Shown here: positions 33,292 through 42,961 of the stretch, piece by piece | How the letters are laid out: every line of letters starts with the position of its first letter | Numbering within the stretch: position 1 is the first letter of the stretch | Assembly (NCBI RefSeq): GCF_947488945.1 | Contig: NZ_CANLBS010000019.1 | Span: 1-64,000 of the forward strand | Direction: 5' to 3' | Source of the DNA: an uncultured Streptomyces sp. | GTDB taxonomy: Bacteria; Actinomycetota; Actinomycetes; Streptomycetales; Streptomycetaceae | DNA length: 64,000 nt | Translations under genes and position numbers: made by a program | Notes under the pieces: model-generated | Databases searched by the model: none | The model's input: only the letters and a program-made list of their open reading frames with translations | Told to the model about the DNA's origin: nothing

Positions 33292-36027
33292 TCATCCGTC
33301 GTCGTCGGCCCATTGGTCCAGGAGGGTTTCCTCGTCCTGTGCACCGAGGTCGACGGCAGGGCCGGACAGGAGTTGCTCCGTCCAGATGATTTTTCCGTGG
33401 GGGACATACCGGGTGCCCCAGCGGTCGGCGAACTGCGCGACCAGGAACAGGCCCCGTCCCCCTTCATCACTGATCTCAGCCCGGCGCAGGTGGGGCGCGG
33501 TACTGCTCTCGTCGGCGACCTCGCAGATGAGGCTGTGTCGGTCGTGCAGAAGCCGTAGACGGATGGGCGGGGAGCCGTACCGAATGGCATTGGTGACGAG
33601 TTCGCTGATGATCAGGGCGGCGGTGTGAGCCAGGTCGTCAAGGCCCCATCGCTCCAGTTGGTCCAGGGCTGCGGCACGGATACCGGAGACGGCGTCCGGA
33701 CTCGGTGGTACCTCCCACTCCGCCACGCGTTCTGCGTCCATGAGACGTGTTCGGGTGACGAGCAGTGTGACGTCATCACCGGGCCTCGGGCCCAGGACCT
33801 CTGCCAGCACCGCCCGACAGGTGTCCTCCGGACTGCGGCCGGGAGCCGAGAGTGCGTCCCGGAGCCGGCTCAGACCGGTGTTGATGTCGAGTTCGCGCCC
33901 CTGGACCAGGCCGTCGGTGAACATGACCAGCAGACTGGCCGGAGCCAGGCGCAGTTCAGTCGTCTCGAAAGGCATGGTGCCTCCCAGGCCCAGCGGTGGG
34001 GAGCCGGGAACGTCGGGGAAGGTCGTGGTGCCGTCCGGGGCGACCACAGCGGGTCCCGGATGGCCTGCGCGGGCGATCGTGCAGGCCCCTGTGACCTGGT
34101 CGTACACGGCGTACAGACAGGTCGCGCCGGTCACCGCGGCATCTTCGGCGTCGTCACCACCGTGTGCGTCGATGCGGGTCACCAGTTCGTCCAGATGGGC
34201 CAGTAGCTCGTCGGGAGGAAGGTCGAGGGCGGAGAAGTTGTGCACGGCGGTGCGCAGTCTTCCCATGGTGGCCGCGGCGAAGACCCCGTGGCCGACCACA
34301 TCGCCCACGACCAGGGCGAAGCGGGCCCCGGACAGGGGAATGACGTCGAACCAGTCACCGCCGACCCCGGCTTTCGCCGGCAGGTACCGGTACGCCGTCT
34401 CCAGCGCGGTCCGCTCCGGCAGAGCACGGGGCAGCAGGCTGCGTTGGAGAGCGACGGCCGTTGCGTGTTCACGGGTGTAGCGGCGTGCGTTGTCGATGGC
34501 AACGGCCGCCCGCGCGCCGAGTTCCTCCGCGAACGACAGGTCGTCGGTGTCGAAAGGTTGCTGGTCGGAGCGCCAGAAGTCAGCCGTTCCCAGCACGACA
34601 CCGCGGGCCTTCAACGGGACCGAGACCAACGAGTGGATACCGAAGTCCAGGATGCGTCGTGCTCGCTCCGGATCCGGGGCGCGCCATGCCGTGGAGGTGT
34701 TCAGGTCTGCCTCCAGGTGTGACCGCCCGGTGAGGGCACCGGTAGCCACGGCGCTTCCCGGCACGAGCCTGATCATGCTGCCGGCAGGAAGGAGGGGGTG
34801 GTCGTCGCGGACTCCCGATGCCGCCGCGCGGCGCAACTCGGCGCCTGTGGGCGGGGGTTCGTCGCCTTGGAGAACCGGTTCGAACAGTTCGACGGTAACG
34901 AAGTCGGAGAAGCGTGGAACCGCCACCGCTGCCAGCTCTTCGGCGGTGCGCACCACATCGAGGGTGGTTCCGATCCGCAGGCCGGCGTCGTAGAGCAGTT
35001 GGAGCCGGTCATGGGCCATGTCGGCCCTGCCGGCGAGAGTACGCAGTTCAGTGGTGTCTCGGAGGGTGGCCACGCTGCCCGAGCGCTGCGTGTCACCGCC
35101 CACGGCCCTCTGGTTGACCGAGACGAGGCGGCCCGCAACGAGCTGCACATCGTCGTTCGCCGCTCTGCCCGAGGTGAGAAGCTCCGCGATCCCTTGTGAC
35201 ACGCCCAGCTCGGACAGAGAGCGGTCCGCGATGCCGTCGGCCGGCAGGCCGAGCAGCCGCCTCGCTTCATCGTTCGCGAGGGCAACCCGGCCGTCCGGGC
35301 CGACGATGACCACGCCTTCCCGAACGGCGTGCAGGACGGCGTCATGGTGCTCGTACATACGAGTCATCTCCGCGGGCCCCAAGCCGTGCGTCTGTGCGAG
35401 CAACCGTCGGCTCACGAGCGCCGATCCGCCTGCGGCGATGACGAGGGACACGGCCACCAGGCCAAGCAGCAGGGGTAGTTCTCCCAGGACCACGTCGTTC
35501 ACGCTCTGCACCGTGATGCCCACGGAGACGAGACCGACCACCTCGCCCCTCTGACCGAACACAGCGACCGTCGTGTCCACCGCACGCCCGAACAGGGTGC
35601 TCTCGAAGGTCTCCTGGAACGGCTCGCCCGAGAACGCCGGCGCGAAGGCACCTGAGACGTGGCCGCCGATGAGCGAAGCGTCGGGGTGACTCCAGCGGAT
35701 ACCGTGGGGATCGAACGCCACCACGTACGCCACGTTCGCCGTCCGGCGGGTCGCTTCGGCACTCGGCTGCAGAACCGCGCTGGGGTCGCTGGACTCCATG
35801 GCCGCTCGGGTGCCGGGCGCATGGGCGAACGTCTCCGAGACTGCGAGTGACCGGTCATACGCCTCCCGCACCGCCTGCCGGTGCGCCTCGAACACGAACG
35901 TGGCGGCGATCGTTCCGGCCAGCACCGCGACCACCAGCAACTGCAGCAGGAACACCTGGCCTGCGAGGCTCCGCGGTCGGGAGGCGATCGTCTCCCGGCC
36001 GGGCTTGGACGCACGAGTCACACGCAT
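33292..36027 (-). CDS. Membrane sensor SpoIIE-type phosphatase with PAS, GAF and RsbW-like ATPase domains
   Basis: This 911-residue protein carries two membrane segments (about 27-49 and 190-212) flanking a CitA-like extracellular sensor (VVAFDPHGIRWSHPDASLIG). PAS, GAF and SpoIIE phosphatase domains follow, the last with intact metal motifs (VGGDWFDVIPL, VGDVVGHG, FTDGL, GDDVTLL). An RsbW-type ATPase domain ends the protein (LIISELVTNAIRYG, DEGGRGLFLVAQF). It can probably dephosphorylate a STAS protein and phosphorylate or bind a partner, linking an external small acid to sigma-factor control. ATG 36027 is the first good start. It converges with phnA. Confidence 0.88.
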   Translation of the reverse strand: MRVTRASKPGRETIASRPRSLAGQVFLLQLLVVAVLAGTIAATFVFEAHRQAVREAYDRSLAVSETFAHAPGTRAAMESSDPSAVLQPSAEATRRTANVAYVVAFDPHGIRWSHPDASLIGGHVSGAFAPAFSGEPFQETFESTLFGRAVDTTVAVFGQRGEVVGLVSVGITVQSVNDVVLGELPLLLGLVAVSLVIAAGGSALVSRRLLAQTHGLGPAEMTRMYEHHDAVLHAVREGVVIVGPDGRVALANDEARRLLGLPADGIADRSLSELGVSQGIAELLTSGRAANDDVQLVAGRLVSVNQRAVGGDTQRSGSVATLRDTTELRTLAGRADMAHDRLQLLYDAGLRIGTTLDVVRTAEELAAVAVPRFSDFVTVELFEPVLQGDEPPPTGAELRRAAASGVRDDHPLLPAGSMIRLVPGSAVATGALTGRSHLEADLNTSTAWRAPDPERARRILDFGIHSLVSVPLKARGVVLGTADFWRSDQQPFDTDDLSFAEELGARAAVAIDNARRYTREHATAVALQRSLLPRALPERTALETAYRYLPAKAGVGGDWFDVIPLSGARFALVVGDVVGHGVFAAATMGRLRTAVHNFSALDLPPDELLAHLDELVTRIDAHGGDDAEDAAVTGATCLYAVYDQVTGACTIARAGHPGPAVVAPDGTTTFPDVPGSPPLGLGGTMPFETTELRLAPASLLVMFTDGLVQGRELDINTGLSRLRDALSAPGRSPEDTCRAVLAEVLGPRPGDDVTLLVTRTRLMDAERVAEWEVPPSPDAVSGIRAAALDQLERWGLDDLAHTAALIISELVTNAIRYGSPPIRLRLLHDRHSLICEVADESSTAPHLRRAEISDEGGRGLFLVAQFADRWGTRYVPHGKIIWTEQLLSGPAVDLGAQDEETLLDQWADDDG

Positions 36028-36258
36028 GGTCAAGTCTTAGCCTGTTCCCGCAGTACGGCCGTGGTGCGCCACCGAGTCGATAGGGGGTTTCACCCGTGAA
36101 CGGGCCGTCGCTGTTCATCCGCGCGCCGCGAGCACCGTCACCCCGCCCCATCCGAGCTCGCAGATTCTGATTTCGCAGTAATTGGCGGCAAACTCAACGG
36201 ATTTCGTTCTTCATCATTGCGACGACTACTGGATAGCATCTGAGCCAGCTAGTTCGGG

Positions 36259-36271
36259 TTCGAAATTCGAA
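36259..36271. promoter_or_regulatory. Small AT-rich palindrome near the FAD oxidase start
   Basis: TTCGAA, one base, TTCGAA at 36259-36271 lies 22 bases before the ATG of the FAD oxidase gene. The surrounding 265-base gap between divergent genes is more AT-rich than its neighbours and should hold both promoters. A protein-binding role is only suggested by the symmetry. Confidence 0.3.
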
Positions 36272-36292
36272 GATCCATTTAAGGGGTCTCGC

Positions 36293-38233
36293 ATGCCCAG
36301 ATTCAGTGATCATGAGCTCGGGATGGACCGGAAGGTCACGCGCCGTGACTTCCTGGACGGCGTAGCGGTTTCGGCTGTCGGCGCAGCAGCGGCGGTAGCA
36401 CTCCCCGGGTCGGCACAAGCGTCGCCGACGAAGGGGCGTAGCGACGCCTCCCACCGGCACGACGGGCACAGCACTCCGTACCCGCCCACCTCGACGGGCC
36501 TGAGGGGCCAGCAGCCGGGCGCGTACGACGTGGCGCACGCGGTGCGTGACGGTGCGTTCGCTCCCGGCCGCATAGCGGATACCCGTGAAACCTACGACCT
36601 GATCGTGGTCGGCGGCGGTCTCAGCGGGCTGGCCGCAGCGCACCTCTATCGCAAGCACGCGGGTCCGAAGGCCCGGGTGCTCGTCCTCGACGCCCTGGAC
36701 GACTTCGGTGGGCACGCCCGGCGCAACGAATTCCACGTCGGTCGCACTCAGTTGCTGTCCAACGGCGGGACCGTCAACATCGACACCCCGAGCACCTGGT
36801 CGCGTGGGGCGCGCGACCTGCTCACCAAGGATCTCGGTGTCGACCTGAAGGCGCTGGAAGCCACGGTCAAGGGCGACGCCTACGCACCGTACTCCCTGCG
36901 CAGCGGGACGCTGTTCAACTCCGAACGCTGGGGGAAGGACCGACTGGTCATCCGCGAACCGGGTGAGTCCTGGGCGTCGTACACCGCCAGACTCCCGATG
37001 AGCGAGGCGAGCCGGGCGGCACTGGTCCGCCTCTACACGACGGCCGAGGACTTCTACCCCGGACTGGCGGACGCGCGGAAGAAGGAGATCCTGGCCCGCA
37101 CCCCTTACGAGACCTATCTCCGCGAGAAGCTCGGTCTGGACGACGATGCACTGGAGATCGTCAAGCGGGGCACGAACGGCCTGTGGGGTGTGAACGTCGA
37201 CCACGTCGCCGCGGCCGACGCATGGGCGACCGGGCAGCCCGGCTTCGGCGGACTGCAGCTTGAGCACACCCCGTGGCCGGGCGCCGGGCTGACACCGCTG
37301 ATGCACCTCGCGGAGACCGAGGACGACGGCAACTTCTACTTCCCCGAGGGCAACGCCGCGCTCGCCAGGCTGCTGGTGAGCAAGCTCGTTCCGCAGGCGT
37401 TCGACGAGCGGCGTCCGGACTGGCGGGAGATCGTCACCGCGAAGGCGGACTACTCACGCCTCGACAGCCGGGACAACCACGTACGCATCCGGCTGTCGAG
37501 CACGGCTTTTCAGGTCCGCAACGACGGCAGGCACGGCACGGTGGTCGACTATGCCAAGGGCGGCCGCAGCTACCGGGTCCGGGCCAAGGGCGTGGTCATG
37601 GCCTGCTGGAACTCCGTCTCCTCGTACGTCATGCCGGAGCTGCCGCCGGAGCAGGTCACCGCGATGCGCTACGGCACGAAGGTACCGCTGGTGTACGCCC
37701 GAGTGGCACTCCGCGACTGGCGGCCTTTCGCCCGCGCCCGCCTGTCCCGGGTCAGCACACCCTCGATGTTCTTCTCCAGCTTCGGCCTGCCCACGGTCAC
37801 CGAGATCGGTGACTTCAGAATGCCGCACCGCCCCGAACTCCCCACCGTGGTGTCCCTGTCGGCGACGCCCGGTTCTCCCGGCCTGACCTGCCGGGAGCAG
37901 CACAAGGCCGGCCGCCGCACGCTGATCAGGATGCCCTTCGAGGACTTCGAGCGCGAGATCCGCGACTCGATGACCCGCTCCCTGGGCGACTACGGCTTCG
38001 ACCCGGCCCACGACATCACGGCCGTAACCGTCAACCGGTGGGCCCACGGGTACGCCTACGAGTACAACTCCCTCGACGACCCGTCGCTGTACCAGCCCGA
38101 GTCACAACGTCCCTACGCCCAGGCCCGCCGTCCGGTAGGACGGATCGCCATCGCCAACTCCGACGCCGAGGCTTTCGGCTACACGCACGCCGCGTTCGAC
38201 GCGGCTGTCCGCGCCGTGGCGCACCTCCTCTGA
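36293..38233 (+). CDS. Tat-exported FAD-dependent amine oxidase-like protein (spermidine dehydrogenase-like)
   Basis: This 646-residue protein has a textbook Tat signal (VTRRDFLDGVAVSAVGAAAA). An FAD-binding Rossmann fold begins at LIVVGGGLSGLAAAHLYRKH and the flavin region continues with DDFGGHARRNEF. A late block (RWAHGYAYEYN) fits the amine oxidase/spermidine dehydrogenase group. It would be exported folded with FAD and oxidise an amine outside the cell. The exact substrate is not known. ATG 36293 has AAGGGG 6 bases upstream. It is followed by a strong terminator. Confidence 0.75.
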   Translation: MPRFSDHELGMDRKVTRRDFLDGVAVSAVGAAAAVALPGSAQASPTKGRSDASHRHDGHSTPYPPTSTGLRGQQPGAYDVAHAVRDGAFAPGRIADTRETYDLIVVGGGLSGLAAAHLYRKHAGPKARVLVLDALDDFGGHARRNEFHVGRTQLLSNGGTVNIDTPSTWSRGARDLLTKDLGVDLKALEATVKGDAYAPYSLRSGTLFNSERWGKDRLVIREPGESWASYTARLPMSEASRAALVRLYTTAEDFYPGLADARKKEILARTPYETYLREKLGLDDDALEIVKRGTNGLWGVNVDHVAAADAWATGQPGFGGLQLEHTPWPGAGLTPLMHLAETEDDGNFYFPEGNAALARLLVSKLVPQAFDERRPDWREIVTAKADYSRLDSRDNHVRIRLSSTAFQVRNDGRHGTVVDYAKGGRSYRVRAKGVVMACWNSVSSYVMPELPPEQVTAMRYGTKVPLVYARVALRDWRPFARARLSRVSTPSMFFSSFGLPTVTEIGDFRMPHRPELPTVVSLSATPGSPGLTCREQHKAGRRTLIRMPFEDFEREIRDSMTRSLGDYGFDPAHDITAVTVNRWAHGYAYEYNSLDDPSLYQPESQRPYAQARRPVGRIAIANSDAEAFGYTHAAFDAAVRAVAHLL

Positions 38234-38248
38234 ACTGCCCTGCTGTGT

Positions 38249-38286
38249 GCAGCCCTCGCACCGTTGACGAACGGTACGAGGGCTGC
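38249..38286 (+). terminator. Terminator of the FAD oxidase gene
   Basis: Arms 38249-38265 and 38270-38286 pair over 17 positions with one mismatch and a 4-base loop, 16 bases after the stop codon. Confidence 0.75.
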
Positions 38287-38353
38287 ACCGCGTTCTGCGT
38301 CGCGGGAGGGGCACGCAGCTGCGTCGGACTCATCGGCAGGATGATCGTCCGTG

Positions 38354-38388
38354 CTCCTGCCGAGGGCCGCACGGGCCCTCGGCAGGAG
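38354..38388 (-). terminator. Terminator of the anchored metallopeptidase gene
   Basis: A perfect 15-bp stem (38354-38368 with 38374-38388) and a 5-base loop lie 28 bases past the stop of the minus-strand peptidase gene. Confidence 0.7.
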
Positions 38389-38415
38389 AAAGCCTCCAGA
38401 GACGTTCAGGGGTTC

Positions 38416-39750
38416 TCAGGCCGCGTGGCGCCGGCCACGCGTGCGGCGCCGGAAGCCCAGCACGGCCGCAGAGCCCAGTACGAGGAAGCCGATGCCGCCC
38501 GCGGTGAGGTAGGGGGTCACCGGGCTGCCGCCGGTGGCGGCCAGGTCCGGGGTGGAACGAGGGCCGGGCGTTTCGCCGCTGCTCGCGTCGGTGCCTGCTT
38601 CCGAGATGGGTGCGCCATCGGCCTGCTCGCCCTGCGGCGAAGGGCCCTCGGCCGCGGGGTCAGCGGTGGCCGGGGCGGCGTCCGCGGGGGCGGGCTTTCC
38701 GTTCAGGCTGACGGCGACGGTCGCGGAACCTCCGCCCGACGTGACGACCTTGACCTCTATGCCGTGTTCCTTGTCCGTGAGGGTGGATATGGCATCGTCC
38801 GCGCCTTCGCCGGCCTCGGCCGTCGGGTCCAGGAAAATGGATGTGGCGTAGTTGCCGTCCTCCACGCGGTAGGCATGGACGCCTTCGAGGGTGCTGTCCA
38901 GCTTGCCTTCCTTGGTGGAGAAGTTCACCTCGTGCCGGTACTCGATCACCAGCCGGTCGTCTCCCATCGGGATGTCGAGCGCGCGGGTACCGGACTGCTC
39001 GCCGTGCAGGGAGACCAGGTCGTAGGTTCCCGAGGTGTCGACGGTCCGGGCCTGGCCCCCGCCGAGCCAGCCGCTGTGGATCAGCTCCGGCGCGACGAGG
39101 CCGACGATGCTGCCTCCGCTGCCCATCGGGGTCTTGTGGCTGGTTCCGTCCTCGGCGCACCGTGAGAGGTCGCCTTCGGGGCAGTAGTCCCGGGCGTGGT
39201 GGCCGTAGCCCATGTTGTGCCCGAACTCGTGGACGAGCAGCGCCTCGCTGGCCTCGTCGCCGCCCAGGTTCATCCAGGTGTTCGGGCCGGGCACCGAGCC
39301 GAGGCCCGCCCAGGCGCACTCGCCGCCCTCGGCCGGCTCGATGATGGACAGGCTGTCGTAGTCCTCGTCCTTGACGTAGCCGTCGGCTTCCAGCGCTTTC
39401 ACAGTCTGCTGGTGGACGGCATCGGCGTTGCAGGGGTTCTGCGACAGATCCAGGTGGTACGGACCGACGGCCTTGCTTTCCGCGGCCGGGACGAAGGTGA
39501 ACTGCCCCTGGGACATCTTCTTGTAGTAGCCGGCCAACGAGTTGTCGGCCCCGAAGTAGCTCTGCTCGACGTTCTTCATGACGAGGTTCTCGTCGGGGAA
39601 GGTGGCGTCGTTGAAGCCGACCACGGCAACGAGGACACGCTTCTCGCCGTGGACGGCGTCGTCCGCGAGGGCGACGCCGGGCATACCGATGACGGAGAGA
39701 ACCGTTCCGACGGCCAAGGCCGCGATCGCGGTGCGGGGGGTCAGGCGCAT
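38416..39750 (-). CDS. Secreted zinc metallopeptidase with LAxTG cell-wall anchor
   Basis: This 444-residue protein has a signal peptide (TAIAALAVGTVLSVIGMPGV, cleavage near ALA). The zincin motif HEFGHNMGYGHH (HExxHxxGxxH) lies near residue 172, as in gametolysin-like (M6/M11) peptidases. A beta domain and a Pro/Ala/Ser-rich linker follow. The C-terminus has LAATG, a hydrophobic helix (YLTAGGIGFLVLGSAAVLGF) and an arginine-rich tail. That is the signal for anchoring by class E sortase. It would act at the cell surface. It lies 106 bases downstream of the sigma-lectin fusion gene on the same strand and may share its control. Confidence 0.82.
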   Translation of the reverse strand: MRLTPRTAIAALAVGTVLSVIGMPGVALADDAVHGEKRVLVAVVGFNDATFPDENLVMKNVEQSYFGADNSLAGYYKKMSQGQFTFVPAAESKAVGPYHLDLSQNPCNADAVHQQTVKALEADGYVKDEDYDSLSIIEPAEGGECAWAGLGSVPGPNTWMNLGGDEASEALLVHEFGHNMGYGHHARDYCPEGDLSRCAEDGTSHKTPMGSGGSIVGLVAPELIHSGWLGGGQARTVDTSGTYDLVSLHGEQSGTRALDIPMGDDRLVIEYRHEVNFSTKEGKLDSTLEGVHAYRVEDGNYATSIFLDPTAEAGEGADDAISTLTDKEHGIEVKVVTSGGGSATVAVSLNGKPAPADAAPATADPAAEGPSPQGEQADGAPISEAGTDASSGETPGPRSTPDLAATGGSPVTPYLTAGGIGFLVLGSAAVLGFRRRTRGRRHAA

Positions 39751-39856
39751 GGGGGTCCTTCGCTTCGAAAGTGCTTTCAGAAGTGAAGGAGTGCACCGCC
39801 GCGACCACATCCCGCGACTTTGCCAACCCTTTACCCAAGTCGCGGCATGCCCTCCC

Positions 39857-41545
39857 TCAGCTGTCGAAGGGCGTGCCGTCGTAGAGGAATCCGAAGGACG
39901 GCGAGGCGTAGTAGTGGTGGGTGGTCCCGATGACACTGCTGTGTGGTTCGCCGTCGGCCGCGAGGTTCCACTCGTCCAGACCGAGGTACATGGTGTCGCC
40001 CTCCTGGATGAACCGAACCTCCCCCGTGCCGCGAGGCGCGTACAGACCCCACAGCTGCGTCGGTTCTCCGGCGTCGCAGGCCGCCTGGGTGACGGGGGAC
40101 CCGTCCTGCTCCGTGCCGGTGTTGCCCAGACACATCCCCGTACTCACATTGCGCAGCTGAAGCCTCCCGCCGGAAGCCGCGGGCACCGGGTCCCACTGCT
40201 GGTGCGCACTGCCGTCGCAGACCGCCTCCTCCACCCGCACACCCGCGGTCCGCCGACCCTGGGGAATCTCCATGCACAGCCCGGTGGAGGCTAGGCGCAG
40301 CCGGGTCACGCCCCCGACGGGCTCCGGCACGGGGCGCGGCGCCTCGGCGCTCGGCTTCGCCGTTCTCCCGGCCTTGGAGGCGGAGGCCGACGGAGAGGCC
40401 GAAGGGGTGGGAGAGCCGCCGCCGGTCGGTGACGCAGAGGCCGGAGGGCTGGTCGGTGAGCGGACGGCCGACGGCGCAACCGCGTCCCGTCGGCCGTCCG
40501 CTCCGGGGCCGTTCCCCTCCGGCAGCATGACCAGACCTCCCACGAGCGCGGCAGTCACGGCGACAGCCGCCACCGCGGCGCCCGCGGTGGAGGCCTTGGC
40601 CTGCGCCAGGAGTTTGGCCGCCACGCCCGCCTGGCCGGTGGGACCTGCGCCCCCAGCGGCTCCCACCGCGGCGGCAGCGGCCGTCGAAGAAGCGGCGACG
40701 TAGGAGTGCCCCGCCCACAGCAGGACCGCCACCGGCAGCACGGACCGCAGGCGCTCGTTCAGGTCCGTCAGCTCGACCAGCGCCCGCCGGCAGCGGTCAC
40801 AGTCATCCAGGTGGCGGTCCAGATGCCGGTCGGCGCGTCCTCCCGGCCTGCGTACGGCGGCGCCGAGGAGCCCGGCGTAGTGCCGGCATTCCTCGCTCCG
40901 GGTGCCCGATATGGCGTGTTCGCTGAGGTAGGCGTCGCGCAGCCCCTCCCGGGCGCGGGCAGTGAGGGAGGCGACTCCACTCGCGCTGATCCCGAGCAAC
41001 CTGCCTATACGTTCGGCGGGTTCCCCCTCCACCACGCCGTACCACAGTGCGGCCTGCCAGCGCTCGGGAAGCGAGCGGAATCCGCGCAGCACCATGCTGC
41101 GGTCCTCCAGTCGGACCAGGCGCTCTTCTCCGCTCATCGCGGGTCCTGCGAGTTCCTCCAGCCAGCGCTCGAAGTCGGCCGAGAGCTCGGTGCGGCGGGC
41201 CGTACCCGCCCACTCCGCGGCGGTACGCCGAACCACAGTCAGCAGGTACGGTCGCCAGGAGTTCTCAGGGCCGCCGCCGGCCCGTACCGCTTGGATCGTC
41301 CGGACGAACGCCTCGGACGCAAGGTCCTCGGCCGTGTGCACGTCGCGGCAGCACATCCGGGCGTATGCCTGGACCGCCGAACCGTGGCGTTCGTACAACT
41401 CGGCGAGCGCCACGTCGTCCGCCGCTTCCCGGACTGCTCCGGTGAGCGCGGGATCCGACCACTCCCGGTGGGAGAGGGCGTCGGTCCCGCCCCGCCCGCC
41501 GTCCAGCCACGGCCCCTGGGCGTCCGCCCCGCCCACGCCTGCCAT
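39857..41545 (-). CDS. ECF-like sigma factor fused to zinc-finger anti-sigma segment, membrane helix and ricin lectin
   Basis: One 562-residue chain holds five parts. Residues about 45-110 are sigma region 2 (AELYERHGSAVQAYARMC, AEDLASEAFVRTIQAV) and about 152-207 region 4 (LPERWQAALWYGVVEGEPAE, then GRLLGISASGVASLTARARE). Next is a zf-HC2-type anti-sigma zinc site (C220, H245, C249, C252), then a membrane helix at about 321-341 and a Pro/Ser/Thr linker. A ricin B lectin domain closes the protein (LASTGLCMEI, C424/C443, QQWDP). The lectin should face outside and the sigma part inside. Release could need proteolysis. ATG 41545 has GGAGAG 5 bases upstream. Confidence 0.85.
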   Translation of the reverse strand: MAGVGGADAQGPWLDGGRGGTDALSHREWSDPALTGAVREAADDVALAELYERHGSAVQAYARMCCRDVHTAEDLASEAFVRTIQAVRAGGGPENSWRPYLLTVVRRTAAEWAGTARRTELSADFERWLEELAGPAMSGEERLVRLEDRSMVLRGFRSLPERWQAALWYGVVEGEPAERIGRLLGISASGVASLTARAREGLRDAYLSEHAISGTRSEECRHYAGLLGAAVRRPGGRADRHLDRHLDDCDRCRRALVELTDLNERLRSVLPVAVLLWAGHSYVAASSTAAAAAVGAAGGAGPTGQAGVAAKLLAQAKASTAGAAVAAVAVTAALVGGLVMLPEGNGPGADGRRDAVAPSAVRSPTSPPASASPTGGGSPTPSASPSASASKAGRTAKPSAEAPRPVPEPVGGVTRLRLASTGLCMEIPQGRRTAGVRVEEAVCDGSAHQQWDPVPAASGGRLQLRNVSTGMCLGNTGTEQDGSPVTQAACDAGEPTQLWGLYAPRGTGEVRFIQEGDTMYLGLDEWNLAADGEPHSSVIGTTHHYYASPSFGFLYDGTPFDS

Positions 41546-41980
41546 CTCTGCTCTCCGTTCTCGCCCGCACCGGGCCGTATCGACGCCGCGGCACCGCTCC
41601 CGGGTCGCTCGGCAACCGAGCGGATCTTGCGCGAGCAGGGCACGCGCAGAGGCTACGGGCCCGGCCGGCACCCTGGGACGGGAGCACTGTATCCATCCCG
41701 CGGATCCGGGCATCACCGCATCCGATCTGCTGGTGACCCTTCTGCGTCGGCCGGGCCCGGGTCAAGGCCCACCACGCGGTGCGGGCCTTTTCGAGCGCGG
41801 GCAGGGGCAGGGGGTGGCACGGTGGCGGGACGGCTGGGACGGCCCCGGCCACGCGGATCTCGTACGACGCCCCGTCAGGCCGGCCCGGCTCGAACATGGT
41901 TCGCACGCCGGTGCGGGAGTGGCTTCGGGGAGAAGGGGCAGACGGCGGTGGAACGGGCGACACGACAAGGAAGGCAGTCC
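41546..41980. other. Divergent gene-free stretch between two sigma factor genes
   Basis: This 435-base stretch separates the sigma-lectin fusion gene from the SigB-like gene. No gene or strong inverted repeat was seen. Both promoters should be here. I could not identify a convincing SigB-type or ECF-type promoter by eye. Confidence 0.3.
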
Positions 41981-42898
41981 ATGACGGCGATGCTTACGCG
42001 AACCAGTGGAGCGACTGACACAGTGGGGGAGTCAGAGGCCATGAACGGAACGCGGGCACTCGCCGGAACCGAAGCCGGGGTGCAAGGTCTTCCTTGGATC
42101 GAGGACGCCGGGAAGGTCGCGCCGAAAGACGCACGCGCCGTGTCGAAACTGTTCTTCGACCGCCTCCAGACCTTGGAGGAGGGCACCCGCGAGCACCAGT
42201 ACGCCCGCAACACGCTGATCGAGATGAACCTCTCGCTCGTCCGGTTCGCCGCCCAGCGGTTCCGCAACCGCGGGGACGGCGACATGGAGGACGTCATTCA
42301 GGTGGGCACGATCGGCCTGATCAAGGCCATCGACCGTTTCGACCTCTCCCGCGAGGTCGAGTTCGCGACCTTCGCCGTCCCGTACATCGTCGGGGAGATC
42401 AAGCGGTTCTTCCGCGACACGACCTGGTCGGTGCACGTCCCTCGCCGCCTCCAGGAACTGCGCGTCGAACTCGCCAAGGCCAAGGAACTCCTCGCGGCCG
42501 GGCTCGACCGCGACCCGACGGTCAAAGAACTCGCCGCCCACCTCGGGCTCGACGAGGACGAGGTCGTCGAGGGCCTGATCGCCGCCAACGGTTACACCGC
42601 CGGTTCCCTGGAACTGCCCGGGTCCGACGGCGACAGCACGAAGGTGGCGCCGCGGACCTACGCCGACGTCCTCGGCGAGCGGGACCCCGCCCTGGAGACC
42701 GTCGAGAACCTCCACACCCTCGCCCCGCTGCTTCAGCAGCTCGACGAACGCGAGCGCCTCATCGTCCGGATGCGCTTCGGCGCGGAGATGACCCAGGCCC
42801 GGATCGGCGCCGAACTCGGCATCTCCCAGATGCACGTCTCCCGCCTCCTTACCCGCATCGTGCGCAAACTCCGGGACGGCATGGGCATCGACGCCTGA
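41981..42898 (+). CDS. Group 3 sigma factor of the SigB/SigF/SigG type
   Basis: This 305-residue sigma factor has region 2 (NTLIEMNLSLVRFAAQRF, DVIQVGTIGLIKAIDRFDLS, FATFAVPYIVGEIKRFFRDT), region 3 (RDPTVKELAAHLGLDEDEV) and region 4 (LDERERLIVRMRFGAEMTQA, then GISQMHVSRLLTRIVRKLRD). Streptomyces carry many such stress and differentiation sigma factors, controlled by RsbW-type anti-sigma proteins and STAS antagonists. No anti-sigma gene is adjacent, so the partner-switching proteins encoded near 3-5 kb or 33-36 kb are candidates. ATG 41981 has AAGGAAGG 6 bases upstream. Confidence 0.88.
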   Translation: MTAMLTRTSGATDTVGESEAMNGTRALAGTEAGVQGLPWIEDAGKVAPKDARAVSKLFFDRLQTLEEGTREHQYARNTLIEMNLSLVRFAAQRFRNRGDGDMEDVIQVGTIGLIKAIDRFDLSREVEFATFAVPYIVGEIKRFFRDTTWSVHVPRRLQELRVELAKAKELLAAGLDRDPTVKELAAHLGLDEDEVVEGLIAANGYTAGSLELPGSDGDSTKVAPRTYADVLGERDPALETVENLHTLAPLLQQLDERERLIVRMRFGAEMTQARIGAELGISQMHVSRLLTRIVRKLRDGMGIDA

Positions 42899-42931
42899 GA
42901 CGCACGAGGCCGGGGGCGTCCCCACCGCACC

Positions 42932-42961
42932 GTGTGCCCCGCCCTTCCGGGCGGGGCACAC
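42932..42961 (+). terminator. Terminator after the SigB-like gene
   Basis: A perfect 13-bp stem (42932-42944 with 42949-42961) and a TTCC loop, 33 bases after the stop codon. Confidence 0.75.
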
